The notes beneath the pieces were generated by a model, which saw nothing but the letters and a program-made list of their open reading frames with translations, ran no database searches and was not told the origin of the DNA. Positions 43,568 through 51,928 of a DNA stretch of 64,000 nucleotides are shown here, in pieces; the first letter of the stretch is position 1; each line of letters starts with the position of its first letter. Both the position numbers and the translations under genes were made by a program. This DNA is from Reyranella massiliensis 521 (GTDB lineage: Bacteria > Pseudomonadota > Alphaproteobacteria > Reyranellales > Reyranellaceae), in the NCBI GenBank assembly GCA_945860205.1, contig CAMARK010000012.1, positions 1 to 64,000 on the forward strand. Direction: 5' to 3'.

Positions 43568-44716
43568 ATGGCTCCTTCCGATCTCGTCGTTTCCCCCGTG
43601 GCCGCCAAGGCCGACCTCAAGGAATTCATCCGCTTGCCCAGGCGGCTCTACGCCGGCCACAAGGGCTGGGTGGCGCCGCTCAATGTCGAACGGCAAGAGG
43701 CCTTCTCGCCCAAGAAGAACCCGCTGTTCCAGCATGCCGAGGTCCAGTTCTTCCTGGCGCGCCGCGCCGGCCGGGTGGTCGGTCGCATCTCGGCCCAGGT
43801 CGACAGCGCCCATCTCGCGCAGCACAAGGACAGCACCGGCCAGTTCGGCTGCCTGGTGGCCGAGGACGATCCCGCGATCTTCGCCGCCCTGTTCGCCGCG
43901 GCCGAGGCCTGGCTGAGGGCCAAGGGCATGGTGCGGGTGACCGGGCCGTTCACCCTGTCGGTAAACGAGGAGGTCGGCCTCCTGGTCGACGGCTTCGACA
44001 GCCGCCCGGTGCTGATGGTGCCCTACGATCCGCCCTATGCCGGCGCGCGGGTCGAGGCCTGCGGCTATGTGAAGGCCAAGGACCTCTTCTCCTACGACTA
44101 CGACGTCCAGAACGCGCCGGAGACCATCGGTCGCAAGCTGCTCGACCGCGCCGGCCTCGCCGGGCGGGTCAAGGTCCGCACTGCCAATATGAAGATGTTC
44201 GACGCCGAGGTCCGCACCCTGGTCGGCATCTTCAACGATGCCTGGAGCGACAACTGGGGTTACGTGCCCTTCACCCAGGCCGAGATCGACCATGCCTCCA
44301 AGGCGCTGCGTCCGGTGATCGTGCCGGATCTCGCCGTGTTCGTCGACGTCGACGACGAGACGGTCGCCTTCATCCTGGCGCTCACCAATCTCTCCGAAGC
44401 GACCGTCGATTTCGACGGCGCGCTTACGCCCTGGAACCTGGTGAAGCTGCTGCTGCGGCTCAAGATCACCGACGTTCGCAGCACGCGGGTGCCGCTGATG
44501 GGCGTGAAGAAGAAATTCCGCAATCATCCGCTGATGGGCGCCGGCCTCGCCATGATCGCCATCGACCATCTGCGCGCCAACGGCAAGCGACTGGGCAAGA
44601 CCTCGGCCGAGCTGGGCTGGATCCTCGAGGACAACAAGGCGACCAACAACATCATCCGCTCGGTCGGCGGCGTTCACTACAAGACCCACCGGATCTACGA
44701 GAAGGCGCTGGGGTGA
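43568..44716 (+). CDS. GNAT-fold protein, probable bacterial ceramide synthase
   Basis: A 382-residue protein with the arrangement of bCerS from Caulobacter (a GNAT-superfamily ceramide synthase): EFIRLPRRLYAGHKGWVAPL at the N-terminus, FFLARRAGRVVGRISAQVD, and a C-terminal GNAT half with FNDAWSDNWGYVPFT, then GAGLAMIAIDHLRANGKRLGKTSAELGWILEDN. The reaction would be N-acylation of 3-ketosphinganine. It sits 8 nt after the phosphoesterase and overlaps the MFS gene by 4 bp (GTGA). Assigned from the GNAT segments and the cluster. Confidence 0.8.
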   Translation: MAPSDLVVSPVAAKADLKEFIRLPRRLYAGHKGWVAPLNVERQEAFSPKKNPLFQHAEVQFFLARRAGRVVGRISAQVDSAHLAQHKDSTGQFGCLVAEDDPAIFAALFAAAEAWLRAKGMVRVTGPFTLSVNEEVGLLVDGFDSRPVLMVPYDPPYAGARVEACGYVKAKDLFSYDYDVQNAPETIGRKLLDRAGLAGRVKVRTANMKMFDAEVRTLVGIFNDAWSDNWGYVPFTQAEIDHASKALRPVIVPDLAVFVDVDDETVAFILALTNLSEATVDFDGALTPWNLVKLLLRLKITDVRSTRVPLMGVKKKFRNHPLMGAGLAMIAIDHLRANGKRLGKTSAELGWILEDNKATNNIIRSVGGVHYKTHRIYEKALG

Positions 44717-45960
44717 GCCCGCCGACGCCCGGCGCCGGCCACCCGGCATCGGCCTTCGCTCCCTTCGCCAACCGCTCCTTCGCGCTGCTGTGGACCGCCA
44801 ATGTCCTGTCCAACACCGGCGGCTGGATGGCGACCACGGGTGCCGCCTGGGAGATGACCAGCCTGACGCAGGAGCCGATCTTCGTGGCGCTGCTGTCGGC
44901 GGCGGGCACCCTGCCGATGTTCCTGTTCTGCTTCTTCGCCGGAGTCCTGGCCGACCGTTTCGACCGCCGCCGCTACATCATCGTCTGCCAGGTCTGGATG
45001 ATGGCAGTGGCCGCCACTCTGGCTGTTCTGGCGTTCCTCGGCCGGCTCGACCACTGGAGCCTGCTTGGCTTGAGCTTCTGTATGGGGCTCGGCAACGCCA
45101 TGAATGCACCGGCCTGGCATGCCGTGGTGCCCGAGATCGTCTCGGGGCCGCACCTCCGGCCGGCCATCGCGCTGAACAGCGCCGGCTTCAACCTCGCCCG
45201 CACGGTGGGGCCGGTGGTCGGCCAGCTCCTGCTCAGCCTGGTCGGTGTCTTCATGCTCTTCGCCGTCAACGCCGCCACCTATGTCGGCGTCATCTTCGCC
45301 ATGCTGCGCTGGCGCCGGCCGGCCGAGGCCAAGGCCGACCAGCGCCGCGAGGGGCTGGTCGAGGCGGCGCGGACCGGCATCGCCTTCGTGCGCGATTCCG
45401 GCGAGCTGAAGGCGATCTTCGCCCGCGGCCTCTGCTTCTTCGTGCCGGGCATTGCCGTCGGCACCCTGCTGCCGGTGATCGGTCGCTTCGAGCTCGGCCT
45501 CGACGAGTTCGCCTTCGGCATTCTCTACGCCGTGTTCGGTGCCGGTGCCGTGGCGGGCGCCGTCCTCATGCCGACCGTGAACCGCCTGCTCGGGCCGGAC
45601 CGCGCCAACATCTGGGCGATGGGCATCCACACCGCCGCCACGTTGGTGATCGCGCTCGTGCTCACGCCGCTGGTGGTGGGGGCCTGCATCGCCCTTTCGG
45701 GTGCCTGCTGGATCACCTTCATCGCCAACAACGGCACCGCCGTTCAGACGATCCTCCCCAACTACATGCGGGCGCGGGGCATGGCGGTACACCAGATGGT
45801 GTTTTTCGGCGCCATGGTCGTCGGCTCTCTCCTGTGGGGCAAGATCGCCACCCTATTTGGGACTCAGGCATCGTTGATCGTCTCGGCAGTAACCCTGGTA
45901 CCGCTGACGATGCTGGCGGCATCGATCCGGTTGCCGGGTTCGCCGCTGCCCCGGTCCTGA
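44713..45960 (+). CDS. MFS transporter (enterobactin exporter EntS-like group)
   Basis: A 415-residue, 12-helix transporter with a GTG start overlapping the GNAT gene stop. Conserved loop motif GVLADRFDRRRYIIVCQ between TM2 and TM3, and FANRSFALLWTANVLSNTGGWM at the N-terminus typical of the MFS_3 group. Coupling to the ceramide genes suggests it moves a lipid precursor or is a shared-promoter passenger. Substrate unknown. Confidence 0.88.
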   Translation: MSPPTPGAGHPASAFAPFANRSFALLWTANVLSNTGGWMATTGAAWEMTSLTQEPIFVALLSAAGTLPMFLFCFFAGVLADRFDRRRYIIVCQVWMMAVAATLAVLAFLGRLDHWSLLGLSFCMGLGNAMNAPAWHAVVPEIVSGPHLRPAIALNSAGFNLARTVGPVVGQLLLSLVGVFMLFAVNAATYVGVIFAMLRWRRPAEAKADQRREGLVEAARTGIAFVRDSGELKAIFARGLCFFVPGIAVGTLLPVIGRFELGLDEFAFGILYAVFGAGAVAGAVLMPTVNRLLGPDRANIWAMGIHTAATLVIALVLTPLVVGACIALSGACWITFIANNGTAVQTILPNYMRARGMAVHQMVFFGAMVVGSLLWGKIATLFGTQASLIVSAVTLVPLTMLAASIRLPGSPLPRS

Positions 45961-45974
45961 CGCGCCTGTGTGCT

Positions 45975-46376
45975 CTTTTGACCACAAGCCCCCAAAAAAT
46001 TTGCGGGAGGAGGAAGAATCCTCTTGTAAGCGTGTCAATTAGTTGTAGATACGAAAATCCAAGACGCCCAACGCACGTGCCGCTGGCCCTTAGTGGTTAC
46101 GCAACGACGGAAAGTGTTCTTTTTGGCAGTGCCGGTTTCACGCCGGCGTCCGGGAAGGAGCTTCTGATATGGTTGCTTACCGCGCGGGGCGCATTCCCCG
46201 TTCTTATGTCAATGGCCTGGCTATATGCCGGGCTGTCCCCCTCGACCTTCCGCTCAAGCGGATCGTGTCTCCGTCGAGTATGGGCTGACGCACTCCGCCC
46301 TTTTGGGCGCCGTGCGTCGCGTTCGACCTCTCCTGCCGAACCTGCCTGACTATTAGTGACGGGGAACCCCCCAGCG
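45975..46376 (+). promoter_or_regulatory. speF-type structured leader of the ornithine decarboxylase gene
   Basis: About 400 nt of non-coding, structure-rich sequence precede a fold-III ornithine decarboxylase gene, the setting of the alphaproteobacterial speF leader. Hairpins: GCCGG/CCGGC near 46130-46146, TTCCGCT/AGCGGAT near 46249-46264, a long one GACGCAC (46287-46293) with GTGCGTC (46312-46318) enclosing GCCC/GGGC, and GTTCG/CGAAC (46321-46341). It holds a 39-codon ORF. No covariance test was possible. Confidence 0.7.
46169..46288 (+). CDS. Upstream leader peptide (39 aa) in the speF-type leader
   Basis: ATG 46169 has AAGGAG 8 nt upstream, a better ribosome-binding site than the decarboxylase gene itself shows. 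It encodes 39 residues rich in Arg, Pro and Leu (starts MVAYRAGRIPRSYVNG, ends RIVSPSSMG). The TGA at 46286-46288 lies at the base of the large leader hairpin (46287-46318), so a ribosome at the stop would melt or block it. This recalls arrest-peptide control of speF in enterobacteria (SpeFL), but the peptide sequence is different. Not known to me as described. Confidence 0.55.
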   Translation: MVAYRAGRIPRSYVNGLAICRAVPLDLPLKRIVSPSSMG

Positions 46377-47507
46377 ATGACCGAGCGTATCTTTCGTTAT
46401 CTCCGCGAGCAGCAGCCCGAGACCCCTTGCCTGGTGGTTGACCTAGACGTGGTCGAGAACAACTTCCGGCGCATGCGCGAACTGCTGCCCACGGCTCACA
46501 TCTTTTACGCCGTGAAGGCCAACCCGGCGGCGCAGGTCCTGTCGCGCCTGGCGACAGCCGGCTCGAAGTTCGACACGGCGAGCCGTGGCGAGATCGAGTT
46601 GGTGCAGGCCACCGGCATCTCGATGGACCGCATTTCCTTTGGCAACACCATCAAGAAGGAAAAGGACATCGCCTGGGCCTACCAGCAGGGCGTGCGCCTG
46701 TTCGCCTTCGACAGCGAGGCGGAGCTGCAGAAGCTCGCCCGCGTGGCGCCGGGCGCCCGCGTGTTCTGCCGCGTGCTGGTCGATTGCGACGGCGCCGAAT
46801 GGCCGCTCAGCAAGAAGTTCGGTTGCGCGCCGGAGATGGCCAAGGATCTCCTGCGCAAGGCCAAGACCTGGGGCCTCGATGCCTACGGCATCTCGTTCCA
46901 CGTCGGCAGCCAGCAGACCGACCTCGAGCAGTGGGACAAGGCGCTTGGCCAGGTCTCGCAGATGTTCTTCGCGCTGGCAGAAGAGGGCGTGGACCTGCGC
47001 ATGGTCAACCTGGGCGGCGGCTTTCCGGCCCGTTATCGCGCCGAGGTCAGCAGCATCGAGGCCTATTGCGAGGCGGTCGGTCGTGCGTTGGTGCGCCATT
47101 TCGGCAACCGCATGCCGGAGGTCATCATCGAGCCGGGCCGTTCCATGGTGGGCGACGCCGGCGTGATCCAGAGCGAGGTCGTGCTGGTCTCGCGCAAGGC
47201 GGCCAACGACCGCAAGCGCTGGGTCTACCTCGACATCGGCAAGTTCAGTGGTCTCGCCGAGACCATGGACGAGAGCATCAAGTACCGCCTGCGGACCAGC
47301 CGAGACGGCACGCGCGTCGGTCCAGTGGTGCTGGCCGGCCCGACCTGCGACAGCGCCGACATTCTCTACGAGAAGACGGAGTACAAGCTGCCGCTGTCGC
47401 TCAAGCCCGGCGACAAGGTCGAGATTCTCTCGACCGGCGCCTACACGACGACCTACTCGTCGGTGGCCTTCAATGGCTTCGCGCCTTTGAAAGCGGTCTG
47501 CATCTAA
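46377..47507 (+). CDS. speF: Ornithine/lysine decarboxylase, fold III (alanine racemase-like)
   Basis: Makes putrescine from ornithine. 376 residues from ATG 46377. Fold-III hallmarks: FYAVKANPAAQVL with the PLP lysine (near residue 46), YGISFHVGSQQ, NLGGGFPARY (phosphate), EPGRSMVGDAG, and the catalytic Cys in GPTCDSADIL near residue 325. GAYTTTYSSVAFNGF closes the site. It could also use lysine. Homospermidine synthase follows, giving putrescine then homospermidine. The gene is controlled by the structured leader upstream. Confidence 0.93.
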   Translation: MTERIFRYLREQQPETPCLVVDLDVVENNFRRMRELLPTAHIFYAVKANPAAQVLSRLATAGSKFDTASRGEIELVQATGISMDRISFGNTIKKEKDIAWAYQQGVRLFAFDSEAELQKLARVAPGARVFCRVLVDCDGAEWPLSKKFGCAPEMAKDLLRKAKTWGLDAYGISFHVGSQQTDLEQWDKALGQVSQMFFALAEEGVDLRMVNLGGGFPARYRAEVSSIEAYCEAVGRALVRHFGNRMPEVIIEPGRSMVGDAGVIQSEVVLVSRKAANDRKRWVYLDIGKFSGLAETMDESIKYRLRTSRDGTRVGPVVLAGPTCDSADILYEKTEYKLPLSLKPGDKVEILSTGAYTTTYSSVAFNGFAPLKAVCI

Positions 47508-47533
47508 GCTCAAATCTTCTCAAAAGGATCACC

Positions 47534-47559
47534 GACGGGGCCTTGAGAAAGGCCCCGTC
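47534..47559 (+). terminator. Intergenic hairpin between decarboxylase and homospermidine synthase genes
   Basis: GACGGGGCC (47534-47542) pairs perfectly with GGCCCCGTC (47551-47559). There is no T-run, so it may be a partial terminator or a processing stem lowering hss expression relative to speF. Confidence 0.5.
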
Positions 47560-47600
47560 GCCGTTTAACGACCGGAATCCCGTCGATCGGAGACGTAATC

Positions 47601-49046
47601 ATGGCGAAGAAGACCGCGCGCAAGGCGACCCTCAGCAAGAAGTACCTTTCGTTCAAGGGCCGCATGGTCATGGTCGGCTTCGGCTCGATCGGCCAAGGCG
47701 TGCTGCCGTTGATCCTGCGCCATATCGGCATCAAGCCGTCCCAGATCACCATCATTGCCGAGGATCTGCGCGGTGGCATCCCCGAGGCCGAGCGCTATGG
47801 CGTCACCTTCATCGAGAAGCGGCTGACCAAGTCCAACTACCGCCAGATGCTGGAAGGCCGGCTGGGCAAGGGCGATTTCCTGGTCAATCTGTCGGTCGAG
47901 GTCGCCTCGACCGCGCTGGTCGAACTCTGCCAGAAGCAGGGCGCGCTCTACATCGACACCTGCATCGAGCCGTGGCCGGGCGGCTATTCCGATCCCTCGC
48001 TCTCGGTGTCGCGGCGCTCGAACTACGCGCTGCGCGACACCATGCTGAAGTTCAAGTCGAAGTACCGTGGCGGGCCGACGGCAGTGAGCGCCCACGGTGC
48101 CAACCCCGGCCTGGTCTCGCACTTCACCAAGCAGGCGATGATGAATCTCGCCCGCGACACCGGTCTCAAGACGGCGGTACCGACGACCCGTGAGGGCTGG
48201 GGCAAGCTCGCCCGCCGGCTCGGCGTCAAGGTGATACATGTCGCCGAGCGCGACACCCAGGTCTCGCCTGTTCCCAAGGAAGTGGGCGAGTTCGTCAACA
48301 CCTGGTCGATCGACGGCTTCGTCTCGGAGGGCGGCCAGCCGGCCGAGATGGGCTGGGGCACCCACGAGAAGGCGCTGCCGCCCGACGGCGCGCGTCACAA
48401 GTTCGGCTGCGATGCCGCGATCTACCTGAACCGGCCTGGCCTGCTCACGCGCGTGCGCACCTGGACGCCGCTCGAGGGACCGTTCCACGGCTTCATCATC
48501 ACGCACAACGAGTCGATCTCGATGGCCGACTACTTCACCGTCCGCGACGGCAAGAAGGTCGTGTACCGCCCGACAGTGCATTACGCCTATCACCCGTGCG
48601 ATGCCGCGATCATGTCGATGCACGAGATCGCCGGAAAGAACCTCAAGCAGCAGAAGCGCCAGCGGCTGATGGTGGACGAGATCACCTCCGGCCGCGACGA
48701 GCTTGGCGTGCTGTTGATGGGCCACAAGAAGGGTGCCTACTGGTACGGCTCGCAGCTCGACATCCACGAGGCGCGCAAGCTCACGCCCTACAACAACGCG
48801 ACCTCGATCCAGGTCTGTGCGCCGGTCCTGTCGGGCATCATCTGGGCGCTCGAGAATCCCGACCGCGGCCTCGTCGAGGCCGACGAGATGGATTTCGCGC
48901 GCAACCTCGAGATCTGCATGCCCTATCTCGGCCCGGTCGTCGGCAAGTACAGCGACTGGACGCCGCTCGATGGCCGTGGTGCGCTGTTCCCCGAGAACAT
49001 CGACAAGGCGGACCCGTGGCAGTTCAAGAATTTCCGCGTAAGCTAA
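47601..49046 (+). CDS. hss: Homospermidine synthase
   Basis: A 481-residue NAD-dependent enzyme joining two putrescine-derived units to sym-homospermidine. Rossmann start MVMVGFGSIGQGVLP, EDLRGG, and family blocks CIEPWPGGYSDPSLS, SAHGANPGLVSHF, GWGTHEKALPPDGARH, AYHPCDAAIMSMHE, and VLSGIIWALENPDRG. It is about the right length for the alphaproteobacterial enzyme. The preceding gene supplies putrescine. A strong terminator follows at 49070-49101. Confidence 0.94.
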   Translation: MAKKTARKATLSKKYLSFKGRMVMVGFGSIGQGVLPLILRHIGIKPSQITIIAEDLRGGIPEAERYGVTFIEKRLTKSNYRQMLEGRLGKGDFLVNLSVEVASTALVELCQKQGALYIDTCIEPWPGGYSDPSLSVSRRSNYALRDTMLKFKSKYRGGPTAVSAHGANPGLVSHFTKQAMMNLARDTGLKTAVPTTREGWGKLARRLGVKVIHVAERDTQVSPVPKEVGEFVNTWSIDGFVSEGGQPAEMGWGTHEKALPPDGARHKFGCDAAIYLNRPGLLTRVRTWTPLEGPFHGFIITHNESISMADYFTVRDGKKVVYRPTVHYAYHPCDAAIMSMHEIAGKNLKQQKRQRLMVDEITSGRDELGVLLMGHKKGAYWYGSQLDIHEARKLTPYNNATSIQVCAPVLSGIIWALENPDRGLVEADEMDFARNLEICMPYLGPVVGKYSDWTPLDGRGALFPENIDKADPWQFKNFRVS

Positions 49047-49069
49047 ATTTCAATGTAAAAACAATGACT

Positions 49070-49101
49070 TAGACACCCATGAATGCGGGTGCCTAGGTTT
49101 T
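49070..49101 (+). terminator. Terminator after homospermidine synthase gene
   Basis: TAGACACCC (49070-49078) pairs with GGGTGCCTA (49087-49095), with one mismatch, followed by GGTTTT (49096-49101). Confidence 0.75.
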
Positions 49102-49539
49102 GCCTAGAACGCTGGTAAGTTGCACTGTTGCCTCGAATCGCGGTCAGCGTTGTAGTCCTCTGGGGCCTGTCGACCGGCATCATCAAGGACGCGGTCCGCG
49201 CCTACCGCCGCGCACGATACGACAGCAGTGCCCATGGCCCGGCCAATTTCAGGCCGCCCGGGTGATCACCGCCCGCTGCCCGCACTTGGACACTGACCGG
49301 GGTGTCGATCGAGCCCGCGACATGGCCGAGCACATGCTGGTCTATGTCGAGGCGCGGCACCGGGAATGGTTCTGGAAGGGCCTTGAGGGCGAGCACCACC
49401 TGCCGGTCTTCGCCAATCAAAAGTAGCGCGAAGGCACGTCGCCTCGCCCACCGTCACGAGGTCGCTTGCATTGCGGCAGCAACTTCCTATGTTGTGACTA
49501 TGCGGGATCGCCCGCTACTGACCAATACGGGGATGCCCA
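49102..49539. other. 438-bp intergenic region, no supported gene
   Basis: No frame in this stretch has a family match I recognise. A short frame ending near 49426 has EARHREWFWKGLEGEHHLPVF and could be the end of a decayed gene. It marks the left border of the accessory pair that follows. Confidence 0.4.
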
Positions 49540-50208
49540 ATGTCGTCATTCGTCTTTCCGGACACTTCGAAGCTTGTCTTGCTTGCCGCCGAGATCATCT
49601 ACGGCGACGCCGCCGATTGGATGCTGATGATGGCATCCGACCTTGGCGTGCGTACCGACACGATTAGTCAGTGGGCGAAAGCGCGCCGCACACCGCCGCG
49701 CGCTGTTATCGAGCAGCTGAAGACGATGCTGCATGAGAAGATGGCCAAAGGCGCCAAGTTCGCCGCTCAAATCGAGGCTGCGTTGCCGCGCATGGTCTGC
49801 CCGGAATGCTCGGCCAATCTCAAGGTCATTCAGTCGCCCAACGGCCGGACGATCGATTGTGAAAATGGTCATCACTTCATGGAAGAACCAGGCGCTCCGT
49901 TCGGTCCCTACGTCGAAAAGACCTTTGTGCTCGTGCCGGGCTTCGAGAGGCGCGGCTCCGTGGTTGTCGGGCGCAATCCGAACAGTATCATCTTCGTGCT
50001 GTCTCGCGAGGTCCTGCCAGCGGACCGTGACGCACTGCTCAAGAGCTTCAACGACTTTACCGACCGCCTTGGTTTGCAGAGGGGGCATGTCACTGCCAAC
50101 GGCAGCCGCATGCGGGCGGTGCTTCGGGACAACTTGGTCGGACGGCAGCCGCGCGAGTTACGCGAATGGTTTGACAACGAATGCAATCGCATCGATGGCG
50201 AGAGCTAG
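49540..50208 (+). CDS. Unknown protein with helix-turn-helix-like N-terminus and zinc ribbon
   Basis: A 222-residue protein I cannot place in a family. Residues about 18-60 (WMLMMASDLGVRTDTISQWAKARRTPPRAVIEQL) look like a helix-turn-helix. CPECSANLKVI (near 87) and DCENGHHF (near 107) form a treble or ribbon zinc site. The rest (VPGFERRGSVVVGRNPNSIIFVL, RELREWFDNECNRI) is unassigned. It is separated by 3 nt from a DUF3800 gene, so they form a unit. Defence or plasmid-like accessory functions often have this style, but that is inference. Confidence 0.8.
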   Translation: MSSFVFPDTSKLVLLAAEIIYGDAADWMLMMASDLGVRTDTISQWAKARRTPPRAVIEQLKTMLHEKMAKGAKFAAQIEAALPRMVCPECSANLKVIQSPNGRTIDCENGHHFMEEPGAPFGPYVEKTFVLVPGFERRGSVVVGRNPNSIIFVLSREVLPADRDALLKSFNDFTDRLGLQRGHVTANGSRMRAVLRDNLVGRQPRELREWFDNECNRIDGES

Positions 50209-50211
50209 GCC

Positions 50212-50940
50212 GTGCCATTCACCGCAATGTCCATTTTTATCGACGAGAGCAGCCAAACAGACAACCGATATCTCGTTCTGGGTGCTGTGATTGTGCCGGA
50301 TGACCAGATCAGCGAGATCGAGAACGCACTTGCCGCAGTCCGACTACCTGAGCTCCCGCACGGCGAGTTAAAATGGGCGAAGGTCTCGAAATCTAAGATT
50401 GAGGCCTACCAACGCTATGTTGAGGCGTTCTTTCGCTTTCCCGATGCACATTTCCATTCGATCGTCGTCGACACGACGCAGATTAAGCATCAGGTCTTCA
50501 ATGCTGGCGACCGAGATACCGGCTTCAACAAGGAAATTTATCAACTCGTGATGAAGTGCGGCCGCCTTTATCGCGAGCCGATTTTTCACGTTTATCCGGA
50601 TCGCCGATCTACGCCCCACTCCACGACCGAGCTTCGCTCAATCATCAACCACGGCATGCACAAGAAGCTTGGACGTAGCCGCGAGTGGCCAGTGCGCAAG
50701 CTGCATTTCCGTGATTCGAAGAACACCCCCTGCCTGCACCTTGCCGATATTTTTGCTGGGGCAATTGCTTATCAGCACAATGGTCATGGCAACAAACCAG
50801 GCGCCAGCCCTGCCCGCAAACTACTGGCGGCACGCATTTTCGAACTGGCACAGGTGCGCAATCCGATTCTCGACACCAATATTGGAGGCAAGTTTACGAT
50901 TTGGCATCGACTTTTGAGGAGTGGCGTCCCGCAGCCCTAG
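50212..50940 (+). CDS. DUF3800 domain protein
   Basis: A 242-residue protein of the DUF3800 family. It begins with the FIDESSQ block of the RNase H-like fold (YIDESG-type), followed by GELKWAKVSK, FHSIVVDTTQIKH, FHVYPDRR, and LHFRDSKNTPCLHLADIFAGAIAYQ, where the acidic Asp of LADI is the conserved late position. The family is widespread in mobile and defence contexts and is assumed to be nuclease-like; activity is unproven. The start is GTG 50212 (GAGAG upstream) or ATG 50227. Paired with the zinc-ribbon protein. Confidence 0.85.
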   Translation: MPFTAMSIFIDESSQTDNRYLVLGAVIVPDDQISEIENALAAVRLPELPHGELKWAKVSKSKIEAYQRYVEAFFRFPDAHFHSIVVDTTQIKHQVFNAGDRDTGFNKEIYQLVMKCGRLYREPIFHVYPDRRSTPHSTTELRSIINHGMHKKLGRSREWPVRKLHFRDSKNTPCLHLADIFAGAIAYQHNGHGNKPGASPARKLLAARIFELAQVRNPILDTNIGGKFTIWHRLLRSGVPQP

Positions 50941-51218
50941 GAACCCGAAGGTTCTACCGCACGAGGCGGGTCTCCACCCTTAGGGTGGAGCTTCGGACTG
51001 CGGGATGTACATTATGTAGTTGATTTTACATGGAATCTCAAGGGGTTAACTAACCCCTTGGGAAGGTTGACCCTTTCGACTCTTCACCGAAATAATCCCG
51101 TCGTCTCACAAGTTCATTAGGCGTACAGGCCGCAAACCCGGCGGTGCTGCCAGCGTGCGCTGGTGAAGCCCATACGCACGGGGCGGCAACGGATCGAGCA
51201 CCTGAGGACGCTGCACTG
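50941..51218. other. Intergenic region with two perfect palindromes
   Basis: CTCCACCC/GGGTGGAG (about 50972-50990) and CAAGGGGTTA/TAACCCCTTG (51039-51048 and 51051-51060). The second is a terminator-like stem with a 2-nt centre; neither has a T-run. Codon-like content is absent. The palindromes bound the accessory pair on its right side. Confidence 0.6.
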
Positions 51219-51925
51219 ATGGATGCTGAAGCTCTCACTAAATGGAAAGCCTTGGCGGATAAGGTCCAGGGCATTGCGGTGGCGATGACCTCAATCTCAT
51301 GGGCCTGATCTTCGACAAGAACGAGTACGGACTCGAAAAGATCGGGCGGCGCGACGAACTCAACGCACGGTACGCGACCATCATCGCGCAGAACCTCACA
51401 CCCCTCATCATCGACTGTGGGGCACATTGTGGGATTGCGACCAAATTCTTCGCCGAAACCTATCCGCTGGCGCGCATCGTTGCCGTCGAGCCGGATGAAG
51501 ACAATGTCGCCTTGGCACGCGAGACCAACAGCGGCGACAGGATTGCCGTCCTGTGCGCGGCGGTCGGGAATGCCGATGGAACCGGGAGCCTGGAACGCCA
51601 GGAGCGGAACTTTGCCCACCGGGTCAACAGTGCTGTCGGGGGTGAGACCAGGATCTTGTCGATCAACACGCTTCTCGATGATGAGCGCCGCACGGGTGCC
51701 CGGCCGTTCATCGTTAAGATCGTCATCGAAGGGTCCGAAGAAAACCTGTTTGCGGATAACACCGACTGGATCGACGCGTTTCCCCTGCTGATCATCGAGC
51801 TGCATGACGGGATGCTGCCGGGAGCGGCAAACGCCCGGAATTTCCTGCGCGAGATGGGCAAGCGCGATCGCGACTTTCTGTACCACGGCAAGAACATCTT
51901 CAGCCTTTCGAATACCCTGAGGTAA
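51219..51925 (+). pseudogene. FkbM family methyltransferase, probably frameshifted near its start
   Basis: From ATG 51299 the frame gives 208 residues: LIIDCGAHCGIATKFFAETYPLARIVAVEPDEDNVALA is the SAM-binding region, and SINTLLDDE and VKIVIEGSEENLF fit FkbM (VKIDVEGxE). But the homologous segment seems to begin earlier: upstream of 51299 the same frame reads GGDDLNLMGLIFDKNEYG only after a TAA at 51259. The frame from ATG 51219 (MDAEALTKWKALADKVQGIA) would join it by one inserted base near 51278. Either a frameshift or a late start. The final bases abut the convergent glycosyltransferase gene. Confidence 0.6.
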
Positions 51926-51928
51926 TCG

